A stretch of DNA of 64,000 nt from Margaritifera margaritifera (GCA_029931535.1 JAQPZY010001332.1:806001-870000), one strand, 5' to 3'. Shown: positions 1 through 12,774, counted from the first letter of the stretch. Notes: a model not told the origin generated them from the sequence alone. Made by a program: numbers and translations.

Positions 1-801
1 AGATTTGGTATGTAATGTTACAGGCTCTAAATTACTGGTTAGATAAGAGAAGTCACACAAAATTTACACCTCCTTACCTACAATGTACCACAATAGGCCC
101 ATGCATCTTACATGGGCTGTGCTGTCTAACAGTCTTAACAAAGTTCACAAATGTTAAAAAGTCCACATCTGCACTGAAATCAGGGAATTCTTGGAAATGG
201 AAATGCATCACTCTCCTAATCTCGTCATTCTGAAATGTATATATAGCTCGTTATCCTAGGATTATCAGCAATTCCACCCTCTTTGAATACAGGATTATTA
301 TGAAGTTGATGATGATGATTAATATTGTTACTATTATAACATTAAATTAAAGTAGTACCTAAAGACAGCAATTATGAATAAAGGAAAAAAAATCCACATG
401 CTATAACATTTAAAGAAGGAAACAATGATCATAAATATTTATGCAGTTCTGTAGCTGTCTGTCTCATTGTCAGTTGTGCTCTCTCTCTCTCATGATCTAC
501 CATATGCACTTGCTTATAAGTCAAAGTGCAAACTGTAGAGATTCAGATCTGCTGTTACATAATGTGCCAGAAGATCTGTATCTATGCAGTTTGCTAAGAG
601 TAATAAGTAGAACAAACACCATAAACCCTAGTCAGATGGCGAATTATGTGACGATAGATCAGGGTCTATGTTGTTTGCAGTTAGACTGAACTTACAAGGT
701 AGTATATACGGTATTTAACTCATGAGAATTAAACTGTGGTGATACATAATCAAAAGTAATAGAAAAATCTGTAACTATAGTAGCATGAATAATAACATTA
801 C
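1..801. other. Partial intron of the receptor PTP gene, downstream of exon 927-802
   Basis: This is the start of an intron on the minus strand; the next phosphatase exon lies beyond the window edge. Apart from one MITE copy (498-713) and short ATG/ATT-rich simple sequence near 305-345, I see no gene, RNA or regulatory element. The two open frames here (15-233 and 441-689) have no family features, and the second is inside the MITE. Confidence 0.6.
498..713. mobile_element. Double-hairpin MITE, copy 1 (pogo/Tc2-type ends)
   Basis: A non-autonomous element of about 216 bases. It begins TACCATATGCACTTGCTTAT and ends with the inverted counterpart ATATACGGTA. Inside, two imperfect palindromes contain AGATCTG and its complement, around words such as CTATGCAG and CTATGTTG. 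Three more copies of the same architecture occur at 8351-8578, 12298-12518 and 53845-54065. The ends match those of the transposase-bearing element at 44032-46420, so that family is the likely source of the mobilising enzyme (inference). Confidence 0.75.
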
Positions 802-927
802 CATGGTGACGTCAAAGACATTAATATCAAACTTGTCCATATTTGAGATAGATACTGGGCTGACAATAATATCACCATATTGTCTGGCCTCATGAAGTTC
901 ATTAGGCCAGTACATCTCACATTTTAC
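802..927 (-). CDS. Receptor-type protein tyrosine phosphatase, exon in mid D1 domain (VKCEMYWP exon)
   Basis: This 126-base exon has 42 codons, phase 0 at both ends, an acceptor TTTTTACAG and a donor ATG|GTAATG. It encodes VKCEMYWPNE followed by YGDIIVSPVS. That is the conserved phosphatase stretch after the TQGPLP motif, where most receptor PTPs read (V/E)KC-x-x-YWP and then YGDI. It continues directly from the exon ending at 1556. The catalytic HCSAGVGR loop and WPD loop should be in the next exons, outside the window. It forms part of the cytoplasmic domain that removes phosphate from phosphotyrosine. The identification is firm at family level. Confidence 0.93.
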
Positions 928-1735
<808 letters not shown>

Positions 1736-1875
1736 TCAAGTTAAAGTTTTGTACTTTGCTAGTTTCATGACTACATGATCCATAATCTTAATTATACTAG
1801 AGCTGTCTTACTGACATATATACACAATTAGGAATAGAAAGTTAATGTGTATCATAGAAAAATTTAAACAATAGA

Positions 1876-2745
1876 GTACTGTGAAAGGTACATCATACAC
1901 CCATCATGTGTTTAAAAGTCCTCTCTGTAGATAACTTTAATTTCTGTGTAGAAACCAGAATCCTTCTCTCAGTCAGTGACTTTGACCATTGACCTTTTGA
2001 CCCCCAAATCAACAGGTTTCTTCCTAACCTCAAATGCAAGCCATCCATAAAGTTTCGTTGAGGTATGTGATGTACAACTAATGTTATTATGTGCAGACTT
2101 TTATTATTTTTTCAGTCATGGTGACTTTGACCTTGACCTTTTAACTCCCAAATTTCTTGGGTTCTTCCTTAGCCAAAGTGCAAGCCATACACAAAGTTTG
2201 GTAACCATGGCTGATTGAGAACTCAAGTTATTGCATTGAAACCGTTTTATTTCTGTCAGTCAGTGTGACCCTGATATTAGACCTTTTGAGTCTTAAATCA
2301 ATAGGGTTCATCCTTATCCCAAGTGCAACTCATCTACAAAGTTTGGTAACTGTAGATATGGAGAACTTGAGTTATTGTACATAAACCATATTTCTTACTT
2401 CAGTAACAGTGACCTTGGCCTTCGACCTTTTGACTCCAAAATAAATTGATTTCTTCCTTCCTTACCCCAAGTGCAAGCTATCAACAAAGTTTGGTAACTG
2501 TTCATGGTAGAGGACTTTAATTATTGTACAGAAACCATTTTTCTTCTTTCAGTCAGTGACCCTGACCTTGTTGAGCCCCAAATTGATCAAATTCTTCCTC
2601 AATCCAAGTGCAAGCTATCCACAAAGTTTAGTAACTGTAGATGGTGCAAAACTTGAGTTATTGCACAGAATTAAATTGGTAAAAGACAGAGGAATGGAGA
2701 GGAAACATCGTAACATAATAAGCTTTGCCTTATGGCAGGGATAAA
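1876..2745 (+). repeat. Interspersed repeat of about five internal 145-base units with TGACC motifs
   Basis: Each unit reads roughly as TTTCTTCTTTCAGTCA, then GTGACCTTGACCTTTTGACC, then TTCTTCCTTACCCCAAGTGC, then ATCCACAAAGTTTGGTAACT. Units start near 1950, 2105, 2255, 2395 and 2545. The copy has a distinct 5' lead-in (GTACTGTGAAAGGTACATCA) and a tail (GTAACATAATAAGCTTTGCC). Both recur at 4195-4790 and the tail also at 43495-43990, so this is a defined dispersed element and not a local satellite. Repeats of this look are common in bivalve genomes. The ORF at 2556-2744 is only one internal unit. Confidence 0.8.
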
Positions 2746-3570
2746 ATATAAAACAGGAGTACTCCACCAAACAGCACTGGATAACCTGCCAACATAAGGT
2801 CAGTTATTGGAATGTATTTTTGGCAGTATTGTCTGTGTACATGTCAAAAGTCATGTACTGACACGGTTTAAATAGTACTCCTAGATAGATCTTCTGGATT
2901 TGTTCCTTACCTAAATTATCCAAAGAAATGAGCTGTTCAGGGTTCTTTTTAAGGCAAAGGAACATTTATGTACCAAGTTTCCTTGAAATCAGTTATACAG
3001 AAGTTCGGTTATTATCCAGAAATGAAATGCAAATGAATTTCAAGTTACCAAATCCCAAATTGATATAGTTCTCTCTTAGGTAAAAGGATTATAACATATG
3101 TATCAAATTTCATTTAATTTAGTTGAAGAGAACTTAGCTTTTGGTCCAGAATAATATGCCAAGGCTAAATCTATTTATAATAACAGTGACCTTGACACTT
3201 AAGGTACACCATCCCCAAGAATCTTTCTTAGAGGAGAACACATGTACAAATTTCATACCAATGCATTGTGTAAATGATGAAGTTATTGCCTAAACAATGA
3301 AATGTAGTTGTCAAATTTTTTTAAGTGACAGCAAGCCTGACCTTAAAGCTACTGACCTGCAAATCAATAGGATTCTTCTTCGGGATAAGTGGAACAAACG
3401 CATACAATTATGTTGAAAAATGTTATCTAGAACTTAAATTATCATCTGTAAATGAAATGCACAGGCAAAATCTATTTTTAACAAAGTGACCTTAAACTTG
3501 GAGGAAATAAATGTACTAAATTTTGCTGAATATTGTTTACAAGAATGTAAGTTATCAACTGGAAACCAAA

Positions 3571-3818
3571 ATGGATGCACTCTTTCCCACTAGTCATCCT
3601 AGACAAACAGCGGTAAACAAATGGATGCGCTCTTTCCCACTAGTCATCCTAGACAAACAACTGTAAACAAATGGATGCACTCTTTCCCACTAGTCATCCT
3701 AGACAAACAGCGGTAAACAAATGGATGCACTCTTTCCCACTAGTCATCCTAGACAAACAGCGGTAAAACAAATGGATGCACTCTTTCCCACTAGTCATCC
3801 TTGACAAACAGCGGTAAA
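3571..3818. repeat. 50-base minisatellite, 5 copies
   Basis: Five near-identical units start at 3571, 3621, 3671, 3721 and 3772. They read ATGGATGCACTCTTTCCCAC, then TAGTCATCCTAGACAAACAG, then CGGTAAACAA. The copies differ by single bases (GCGC for GCAC, ACTG for GCGG, one inserted A). Such low divergence implies recent amplification. Confidence 0.93.
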
Positions 3819-4194
3819 CTAATAATACCCTGCAGCTTTAACTGGCTGGTTATAAAAACTTGCTGTACATGGCAACCATAAAACTGACCATATTATATCT
3901 GCGGCCACGTTACAGGTATGTTCCAACAAGACTCAAAATAGAGCACAATACCAAAAAAATAACAGATATTTAATAACGTGAAACCTCATAATGATTGATT
4001 CTCATTAGACAGAGTTAAAAATAAGAAAATAAATTAAGTAGCAATAAAATGACAAAATTTACCCAATTTAATTGGACCCATGATCATACCTGCATTATAA
4101 GAGGGATAGCAGTATACTGAGGGGCTTCATAATGAGGGACCATTGTATTTTTATCAAAAGTCCAGGGGACTCACATTATGGAATTTTAGAAACA

Positions 4195-4790
4195 AGAGTA
4201 CTGCGAATGGCACATTATATACCCATCCCATGTTTACTAGTCCTCTATATTGATAACTAAAATTCTGGTGCAAAAAAAAACTTTTCTGCTTCGAGTCAGA
4301 GTGACTTTGACCTTTGACCTTTTGACCACAAAATCAATAGGCTTCTTCCTTTCTCCATGCATAAGCCACCCACAAAGATTGGTCCATGTATGTGAAGTAG
4401 AACTAATGTTATTGTGTGGTAATCATTTATATACTTTCAGTCACAGTGACATTGACCTTTGACCTCTAAATTTACAAGGTTCTTCCTTACCCCAAGTGCA
4501 AGTCATCCACAAAGCTTGGTAACCATATATGATGATGAACTGAAGTTACTGTGCAGAAACCATCTTTCTTCTTTCAGTCACAGTAACCCTGATCTTTGAC
4601 TCCAAAATGGATAGGTTTCTTTCTTACCCTAGGTGCAAGCAATCCACAAAGTTTGTTAACTGTAGATGGTGAAGAACTCGAGTTATTGTGCAGAAACGAA
4701 ATTGGTAACAGAGGGACGAATGGATATATGGATGGACAATGTCATAATATAATACACTTCGCTTTATGACATGCATATATAAAAATGAAA
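4195..4790 (+). repeat. Second copy of the half-site repeat, with two perfect DR1 motifs
   Basis: This copy has the same lead-in (GTACTGCGAATGGCACATTA), about three internal units and the same tail (ATAATATAATACACTTCGCT) as the copy at 1876. It contains TGACCTTTGACCT exactly at 4308-4320 and again at 4453-4465. These are direct repeats of the AGGTCA half-site spaced by one base on the minus strand. No protein is encoded. Confidence 0.8.
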
Positions 4791-5442
4791 ACAAGCTGAC
4801 CATCAGACAACTTTCTTTCATAAGTTTGCCTAAAAATTTTAAAAGTATGGGATGAGCTTATCACAAAGCATGGACCTGTGGGAGAATTATGGTGGTAACC
4901 AATCAAATGGTAGGATAATGTGACCCAAACGACCTCGCATTATTACAGCTAAACCAGATTATGACAAAGAGCTTGAGGCCAGTGAAATTCCTTAGTTACA
5001 AAGATAATTCACTAGTCATCTGCACATATATCAGAACTTTGCTATATCCACAAATATGCTAAATCTAAATTTTAAATAAATTTTATATTCCTGCAATGTA
5101 ACTGCAACAGACAATAATTCATAATTAAATGAAAATGAATTTAAATCTTGTGAACTGTAGGTGACTAGCAGTTTATGTACATGTCATTTTGCTTCAAGAT
5201 TAGATTCTGTTCAAATTTCAAGATATCAAATGAAACTATTGCTTTCAAAATACATGTATCTGAGTGCATGCACTGTCTTGAGATCTTGATCTTAACACGT
5301 TTCTATGCCAGCTTCATGCACACAGAATAAAATCAATGCTGAGCTAACAGAATACAAAAAGATGAAAAGATAACAGACAAACAAACACACAGACCAAAAA
5401 GTTGGACACACAAAGACCTACAGCCATCGTTGCAAAGCATGG

Positions 5443-5775
5443 ACAACAATCCACTACACTCCTTTATCACCTATAGCTGCCTGTGCCGAGACTTTGTTTT
5501 TCATCAGTATAGATAAACAAAATATACGTCATCAACAACACAATGTAACAATCTGTAAGACATCAATAAAAGTGCCCATTTTATTGATCAATAAGTGACT
5601 GTGTTTGGAAGAGAAACTTTGATTGGCTCATTCAAACAGTATGAAAGGTCATGTTGGGTCACAATGGTGAGAACATTTTGTTCAAACAGGTTTATGGATA
5701 TTCATGAGAAATGAGGAAATATCAGCACAGACAGCCATAGGTGATAAAGGAGTGTAGTGGATTGTCACCCGTGGC
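5443..5775. repeat. Fold-back (inverted) repeat
   Basis: The outer arm at about 5446-5495 (ATCCACTACACTCCTTTATC, then ACCTATAGCTGCCTGTGC) is repeated in inverted orientation at about 5725-5772 with a few mismatches. The similarity weakens inward. This is a hairpin-forming MITE-like element; I see no target-site duplication with certainty. Confidence 0.7.
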
Positions 5776-8350
5776 TTGTGAAGAAAACCTACGGCAAGAA
5801 GCACAAAGTACACACATGCATATATGACTATTTTACACTTAGATAGCAATGTTATGAGACATGTGCGAAATTGTGAATGTCTTGAAAAATATATTTCCTT
5901 TTTTTCAAAATAAAATTTGATAAAATTAAAACAAGAGTCATCTACAGACAACATATCCCCCGGTCTCCTGCTTATGTAAAGACTTCTAGGACAGGTAAGC
6001 TAAAAATATTGAAACTTAAAAACATAGAAAAGCAAAAGGCACATCTGACCCTGTATTCTTGAAACATTCTGAGATGGAAACAATGGTCCTTTTTTTCCCA
6101 CATAGATCACACAACTGTGCAATATTTCAGTACTCTGTTAACCAATCAAGTGGACACTAATTAGTTAAGGCCATGTAGATGGCATAATTAGAACAGTGGC
6201 AAACCATCAGGGCTCAGGAAAAGCACTTGTCCACTCGTCCTGACCAGGTAAAAATTGGCTGGGCGGAGTAAAACTTTACTACGTACTCATCTCTGGGCCG
6301 AGTAGATGCAGAATCATACCTTGAGAATAAATCTGAGTGCATTTTCTACCCTTAACAAGGACTGAAGTTCAACATCGCTTAACATTTGGCATGCATCAAT
6401 TATAAATAACTTATGCCTAATCTGCCTACTTGTTGCAAAGAAAATGGCTTTTTTTTTTTTGCTTTTTTTAAACACTAGTACCTGATGTAAGCTTGATACT
6501 AACATGAGTAAATATTATAAACATATAATGTTGCAGTTTCACACTTTGCCCTCGATTTCTTCATGGTGTTTTCATTCACAGTGACACTTTTCAGTAACTC
6601 AGGCATCATTGTAATGTGGAGAAAGATTCCCTTTCAATGAGCTAACACATCTTTATGAGTCACACCACTGAGAAGTTAAAAGACTGAAAATATAGAAATT
6701 TGTCTGATTTTTCATCTGGCCAGGCATTATTACAGTTGCTGCAGGTCACCGGTGTTTTCAAGACTGAAGCTTTCTTGATACATTGTCATACTAAAAGGAT
6801 GATGCTAGCAAATATTTCTATATGCATATAATTACTTTTCAGAAGTAATTTATTTGCCAACTTACATTTGAAATGATTGTTTTAAGTATCTCTGCTGATT
6901 CCCACCAACTTTCACACAATGCATGCTGTTGCAATGTATTTCTAAAGCAGATAATGTCAAGACAATAACCGATTGGTCAAAATTTAGTTGAGATAATGAC
7001 CTAGAAATGTTCCAAATCTTTTGGCCAATCAGCAATCTACCTTTTCATGGAGCCCATGTATAGCTCTCTAGAATGGAGGTTTGACCAAAATGGATCATTT
7101 AGCATGAAAGTTGGTGGAAATTGAGATGGTTGGAATTCTTCTTTCAAATGCAAGTTACTGACATCTGTCTTGTGAAATGTACTTTCAGACTTATATAAAT
7201 ATATGCTGGTGTCTTTACTTTGGCATGACAATGTACTAATAAAGCTACACAGTCTTGAAAGTACTGGTGATCTGGGGCAAGCATAACAATGTCTGACGAG
7301 ACAAAACTCATAAAAAATTTTGACATTCTGTCTTGTAACTTCTCCCATATCTAACTTATAAAAATGTGTGATAGCTCATTGAAAAGGAAAATTATGACAC
7401 CTAGATTACTGAAAGGTTTCACTGTAAAGATGAGTACCACTAAGAAATCAAGGGTTATATATACAACTGCAATTTCCGGAGTTACAAACCTTGCCTCTTA
7501 TTCTATGCTTATCTAATGAGCCACGTATTAGAACCTAATATTTTCATGATTTTAGTATCAAGCTTGCACCAGGTACCTGTGACTCTTTAATAAAAGTATA
7601 AGCAGTGTAGTGGAGAAGTGTACTGTGTTGAGTATAATGAGGACAGGGACAAGTAACTTGTGCAACTCACTCATCCTAGGGATGAGTGCTTGTGAAAATG
7701 TTCCTAAGCCCTGCACCATATAAAGGCTCTCAACATGATTTTGACATGTGATATCTACTTCAAAAGTATCCATAATGATGGTACTATCTAATGATAGGGT
7801 ATTGAGTTGGGGAGTGAAATATCAGATAGGTATCTCAAATCATTGTTATGTAATACATCCTTTTGACATCCTATCAATATGAATCAGATGATGATTAATT
7901 TTCCATGAGGTTTAAACTTAATCAAATATTGAGTTTTGGAATATTAATATTTCCCCACCCCCACCTCCCATATCAAGTTTCTTTACCATATGTTATTATC
8001 TCTGTGCAGTTTTAACAAGAACCAGGGATACAGTGATACTCTCCATCTGTCAATTATTTTTTCTTGTTCTAAACAACAGAAAAAACCATGAACGTGGTTA
8101 TCCTTATGGTAATTGGCAATCATGTACAAGGGGGTATTATTTGTTGACTTCCTGCTTAGAAGTCCCTACAAGAGAGTCAAAGATTGAATGTACTAATAAA
8201 AATTTAATAACTGTAACATTTTAAATTTGTGAACCACAAAACTCAGGGCAGTTGTATCAGGAACATACATAATATATATGACACATTTTGCTATTATCAT
8301 TGTACACCCCTAGAGGCCAGATTCTACTGGGTGAAAGTCAGGGCTTTGAT

Positions 8351-8578
8351 TACCATATATACTTGCGTATAAGTCGATACCAACTGCAAACTGCATAGAC
8401 CCAGATCTGCCATCACATATCGCATAATGTGCCGGCAGATCTGGGTCTATGCAGTTTGTAAGGACTAATCAGTAGAACAAACAACATAGACTCTGATCTG
8501 CCAGCGCATTATGTGACAGCAGATCAATGTCTATGTTGTTTGCATTTGGACTCGGATTGTACGCGAGTATATACAGTA
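8351..8578. mobile_element. Double-hairpin MITE, copy 2 (best preserved)
   Basis: It starts TACCATATATACTTGCGTAT and ends GAGTATATACAGTA. Palindrome A pairs GCATAGACCCAGATCTGCCA with GGCAGATCTGGGTCTATGC. Palindrome B pairs CAACATAGACTCTGATCTGC with GCAGATCAATGTCTATGTTG. The two stem-loops lie side by side between the terminal inverted repeats. In single-stranded form it would fold into a clover-like shape (inference). Confidence 0.85.
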
Positions 8579-9154
8579 ACTTTGGAGTGAAAGTCAGTTG
8601 TACAAGCATATTTCATGCATCAATAATTACCTTGATTAACCACTACAGGTGAGGCCACACATGAAAAGCATGCAGCATGCAGTTCATTCTTTTAACTCCT
8701 ACACTTATTCATGTGTACAATACAGAGTTAACTTGCTGAGGATAACCTATCACAATATAAAATATATAGCTATTAATAGTTTACCACTGAATAAACATAT
8801 TTATTCCTACTCCCAACTGCAATGGTCAGAAAGGGCCTTCTGAATACAGGGCTAGCATGGATGATTCTATGTGATCATAATACAAATACTTAACCTACGT
8901 TAGTAAAGCATAAAATGTTGGTCACAGTGATCTTTGGTTGTAAGGCTGTAGCAGTAACAGAAATGTATCCAATTATCAAGTTTCATGATTTGAACATAAA
9001 CAACACCCACTAAATGACCTTTTAACATAAAATTATAACAAAACCAATGAAGCATGAAATATAGATCACATAGACCTCTTTTTGCAATAAGGATGTAGAA
9101 CTTATCAAGATGCACCCACTCACCATGTTTCATGATTCTAAGTATCAATGATAA

Positions 9155-9340
9155 TATAGTAGAACCTGTCTTGAAAGATCACCCCTTCTACCAAAAAATA
9201 ATGTTCTCTCAAGAAAGGTGGTCTCTCATGACAGATCATAACACTATATAATCAATAAATCTGTGAATGAAGAAACCAAGCTCTCAAGACAGTTGGTCTC
9301 TCATAGCAGTGGTCTCTCAAGACAGGTTTTACTGTAGTAT
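9155..9340. repeat. GTCTTGAAAGAC-type repeat
   Basis: It contains several copies of TCTCAAGACAG, GGTCTCTCAAGACAGGTTTT and related words, with an inverted start (AACCTGTCTTGAAAGATCAC). A relative lies at 38065-38285. It is probably a short fold-back element. Confidence 0.6.
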
Positions 9341-10032
9341 TATATAGCATATCATAAAATTCATGGTCATGAGCCAAATTCAAAACTTGCATATAAAACT
9401 TAACCAAAGCCAGTTTTGGATGAAATATAAATTGTGATAAACCTCTTTGCTTGTAAGGGTGTATTAGTAAACAGAGATGCATATCGTCAGCAATTTCATG
9501 ACTCTAGCATGAACAGTGTCTGAGAAATTGACATCAAACGAATTAACGCAAGTCACTGAAGTATAAAATATGCACATAATGAGCCACTACTGAAATGAAT
9601 AGTGTTCGTCAAGATGCATCGAGTCAACAAGATTCATGATTCTAGATAGGATAGTATGTACACACGATACCAAAAACCTATTTGGTCACAAGTTCAATGC
9701 AAAAGCTTAACCTGAGCCAGTAAAATGTGAAATGTAGGTCACAGTAACCTTTTTTGGTATGGGGTATAGGACTAAGTGATGTGTACAATCATCTAGTTTA
9801 ATGATTCAAGCATGAACAGTAAAATTTCACTTTAACAAAAGTCAGTGAAGTGTGAAATATGGGACACAGTGACCTACTTTTAAGATGAGCATTTAGTTCT
9901 CATAAAGATGCATCCTCTCACCAAGTTTCATGATTCCAGGTATAACTGTATTACACAGAAGAAAAAAGAAGCAACCCAATATGGCCATTAGTTAAACACA
10001 AAACCTTAACCTAAGCCAGTAAAATGTGAAAT

Positions 10033-10051
10033 GAAGGTCACAGTGACCTTC
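10033..10051. promoter_or_regulatory. Perfect inverted half-site palindrome (consensus oestrogen-response-element geometry)
   Basis: The sequence GAAGGTCACAGTGACCTTC has two AGGTCA half-sites facing each other with a three-base spacer (IR3). This is the textbook steroid-receptor palindrome. It sits inside a repeat unit of 8900-10310. Sister units carry degraded forms (AGGTCACAGTAACC near 9738, GGTCACAGTGATC near 8921). No function is shown. Confidence 0.5.
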
Positions 10052-10569
10052 TTTTGTGGCAAGAGTGCAGTATTAATAGAGACACATGCAATTATCTAGT
10101 TTGATGATTCTACCATTAACAGAGCTTAAGAAAAAAAAAAAACAATACACAAAATTTAACTAAAGTCAATGAGGCATGAAATATGGGTCACAAAGACCTA
10201 CTTTTGTGAGAGGGTATAGTACTCATTAAGTTGCATTCTCTCATCAAGTTTTATGGTTTCAAGCATGAAAGTATTTATACAGTGTGCAAAAAACCTAAGC
10301 TAAATGCAAAAATATGACCAAGAATGTACAACTAATATACATATACATACAAAGTTAGTTTCCTCATCCCCATCCCAAAGGGGTAGGTGTTATGAAACCC
10401 ACTCCACCACTATTGTGTGTGGACACTGATGTCAATGCCTGGGGTAGTGCAATATGATACCGTTTTGAATTAGTCAATAAATAAAAACATGCATCATGCA
10501 CTATGCAGTGAATCTGCAACGGCAACCCAAAGAGGCTGCTTTAGTTTTGTCATATTTTGTCATATTTCT

Positions 10570-10571
<2 letters not shown>

Positions 10572-10618
<47 letters not shown>
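10572..10618. repeat. (GA)n microsatellite
   Basis: A continuous run of about 23 GA dinucleotides. It produces the poly-Ser/Leu stretch of the spurious minus-strand ORF 10501-10740. Confidence 0.97.
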
Positions 10619-10622
<4 letters not shown>

Positions 10623-10977
10623 CTTGGTGAGTAAAACTTGGATTTGATATCCAAGAGCAGTAAAAAAGGTCTTTTTCAAAGCTCTTATTGTGCAAAGTAA
10701 ATGTGTATCCAAGTAAATTCTGCAATCTGAATTCATACATATTTTAATGTTATTCTAGTTTTTCCATGTGCAGATGGCATCCATTCTGTACTTCACGCCT
10801 CTGGCTTTGAAAAAAAACCCCAAAAATTTAGATGGAAGCAATCACAAATATGTGCACTTTTTATTTTTGATCCACCACCACCACCACTTCCCCCACCCCC
10901 ATCAATAAGGCTGCATTTAGAACAAGAAACTGCTACTTTCATTGTCATCTACTCATCCTCATAAAACATCGTACCAA

Positions 10978-11815
10978 ACATGATTACACTCCGTCAATCA
11001 GTGTACATACGATTACACTCCGTCAATCAGTGTACATATGATTACACTCCCTCAATCAGTGTACACATAATTACACTCCCTCAGTTAAGATATTATATCC
11101 AATCAGTGTAGATATGATTATATTCCCTCAATCACTTTTTTAGTTTTGAACCACCCCCACCAACACCTCCCCCACGCCAACCAATAAGGCTGCATTTAGA
11201 ACTAGAAACTGCTACTCATCCTCATAAAACATCCCACCAAAGATGATTACACTCCCTCCCTCAGTGTACATATGATTACACTCCCTCAATCAGTGTAAAT
11301 AGTACATTCCCTCAATCAGTGTAGATATGATTACACTCCCTCAATCAGTGTAAATAGTACATTCCCTCAATCAGTGTAATATGATTACACTCCCTCAATC
11401 AGTGTAAATAGTACATTCCCTCAATCAGTGTAATATGATTACACTCCCTCAATCAGTGTAAATAGTACATTCCCTCAATCAGTGTAGATATGATTACACT
11501 CCCTCAATCAGCCTAGATATTATACCAATCAGTGTAGATATTATATTCCCTTAATCAGTGTAAATATGGTTATACTCCCTCAATCAGTGTAGATATGATT
11601 ACACTGCCTCTTTCAGTGCAGATATAATTACACCCAATCAGTGTAGATATTATTACACTCCCTAAATCAGTATAGATATGATTGCACTCCCACAATCAAT
11701 GTAGATATAATAACACTCACCCAATCAGTGTAGATATTATTACACTCCCTAAATCAGTATAGATATGATTGCACTCCTGCAATCAATGTAGATATGATTA
11801 TACTCCCTCAATTGG
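10978..11815. repeat. About 30-base minisatellite array
   Basis: Roughly 28 units of about 28-31 bases read GATTACACTCCCTCAATCAG followed by TGTAGATAT or TGTAAATAG. Two sub-variants alternate in the middle (TACATTCCCTCAATCAGTGT against ATGATTACACTCCCTCAATC), giving a higher-order dimer between about 11290 and 11480. A related duplicated flank (CCACCCCCACCAACACCTCC, then AATAAGGCTGCATTTAGAAC) appears at 10870-10935 and 11150-11215. Confidence 0.92.
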
Positions 11816-12297
11816 TACAGAGTTCAAGTTACAAAATACATGGAAGAGTCCAAATGGCCTATGAAAATGTGACTTTGATCCATATCCCATATCCTTTATT
11901 GTGAAGTCAATTAAAAAACTATATGATGATGTACCACAGGAGAAATTGTTGGATTTTTTTTTTTTATGGAATGCAGTTTTGTATATAGAACATATACTTG
12001 ACAAATATGTGGAATGAAAACTCCACAAACAAGCTTCGGAATATGAAACCCATCATTGGAGAGTGGCATGCCTCAAGTGCAGTATGCAGAGTAAGTTTAT
12101 AGTCTAAATGACCAATTACCAGCTATGGTAATCAGAATTTAAGAGAAATATTGTATTTCAGTAAACAGCAGAGATAAAGAAGTCTATAGAGTGAGTTAGC
12201 ATTCTAAGTGAAAATTAGCAGGGCATATGAGCAGACTTTATAAAGGGAAATAGTACAGTCAACAGTGCTAAATACACAAACTTTATAAGATTTAACA

Positions 12298-12518
12298 CCA
12301 TCAACTGTACTCGATTATAAGTGGAGTCCAACTGCAAATAAAATAGACATTGATCTCCCGTTGCATAATGACCCAGCTGATCAGGGTCTATGTTGTTTGT
12401 TCTGCTGATTACTCCTAACAAACTGCATAGACGCAGATGTGAATGTGCATTATGCGATAGCAGATCTGGGTAGTGCAGTTTGCAGTTGGACTTGGCTTAT
12501 AAGAGAGTATATACAGTA
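12298..12518. mobile_element. Double-hairpin MITE, copy 3
   Basis: The left end is degraded (ACCATCAACTGTACTCGATT) and the right end reads GAGAGTATATACAGTA. The two internal palindromes with GATCTCCCGTTGC, CAGATGTG and CAGATCTGGG words are recognisable. It lies about 180 bases from the DYINANFIP exon. Confidence 0.75.
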
Positions 12519-12694
12519 GCAGACTGCCAGGAACATGGTGCTGTTAGCAAATTAGGTTTGTACTAGTAAACAGACAACACACTACTAGCAGGGTAGGTAA
12601 GCAGGCTTGATAGTTAAAAGTGCAACCAGGTGGGATAAGTCAGCACTCTTTGTGGGTTATTACATCATTAGTAGGGTTAAGTAAGCAGACTTAC

Positions 12695-12774
12695 AGGGAT
12701 AAAATTAGCATTTATGTAATCTGATGTTGGGTCATCTTCATCTAGTAGCTGCAACTTCACACGACTGTGGTCAA
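12695..12774 (-). CDS. Receptor-type protein tyrosine phosphatase, DHSRVKL-DYINANFIP exon
   Basis: This 80-base exon has an acceptor GTTAAAG|TT and a donor CCT|GTAAGT. It enters with two bases, completing a Phe codon with the previous exon's final T, and leaves in phase 0. It encodes FDHSRVKLQL, then DEDDPTSDYINANFIP. DHSRV-K-L and (D/S)YINA-(N/S)-(F/Y)I-P are motifs of active classical PTP domains, and their presence suggests a catalytically competent D1 and not a decayed D2 domain. The join to 1690-1556 gives [17 protein letters not shown]. Confidence 0.95.

Larger units (their letters stand above)
8900..10310 (-). repeat. Tandem-unit interspersed repeat with GGTCACAGTGACC motifs
   Basis: Diverged units recur here with shared words AAACTTAACCTAAGCCAGTA, AAATGTGAAATGAAGGTCAC, AGATGCATCCTCTCACCAAG and TTTCATGATTCTAAG. 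Units alternate between two related halves, with a period of about 130-140 bases. A different repeat (9155-9340) has inserted or is embedded. The ORFs at 8900-9148 and 9252-9482 are translations of these units and are not genes. Confidence 0.7.

Noticed and set aside
10978..11815. Regular 30-base repetition resembling a CRISPR array
   Set aside because: The repeats are contiguous with no unique spacers, the units drift gradually, and the host is an animal. It is a minisatellite.
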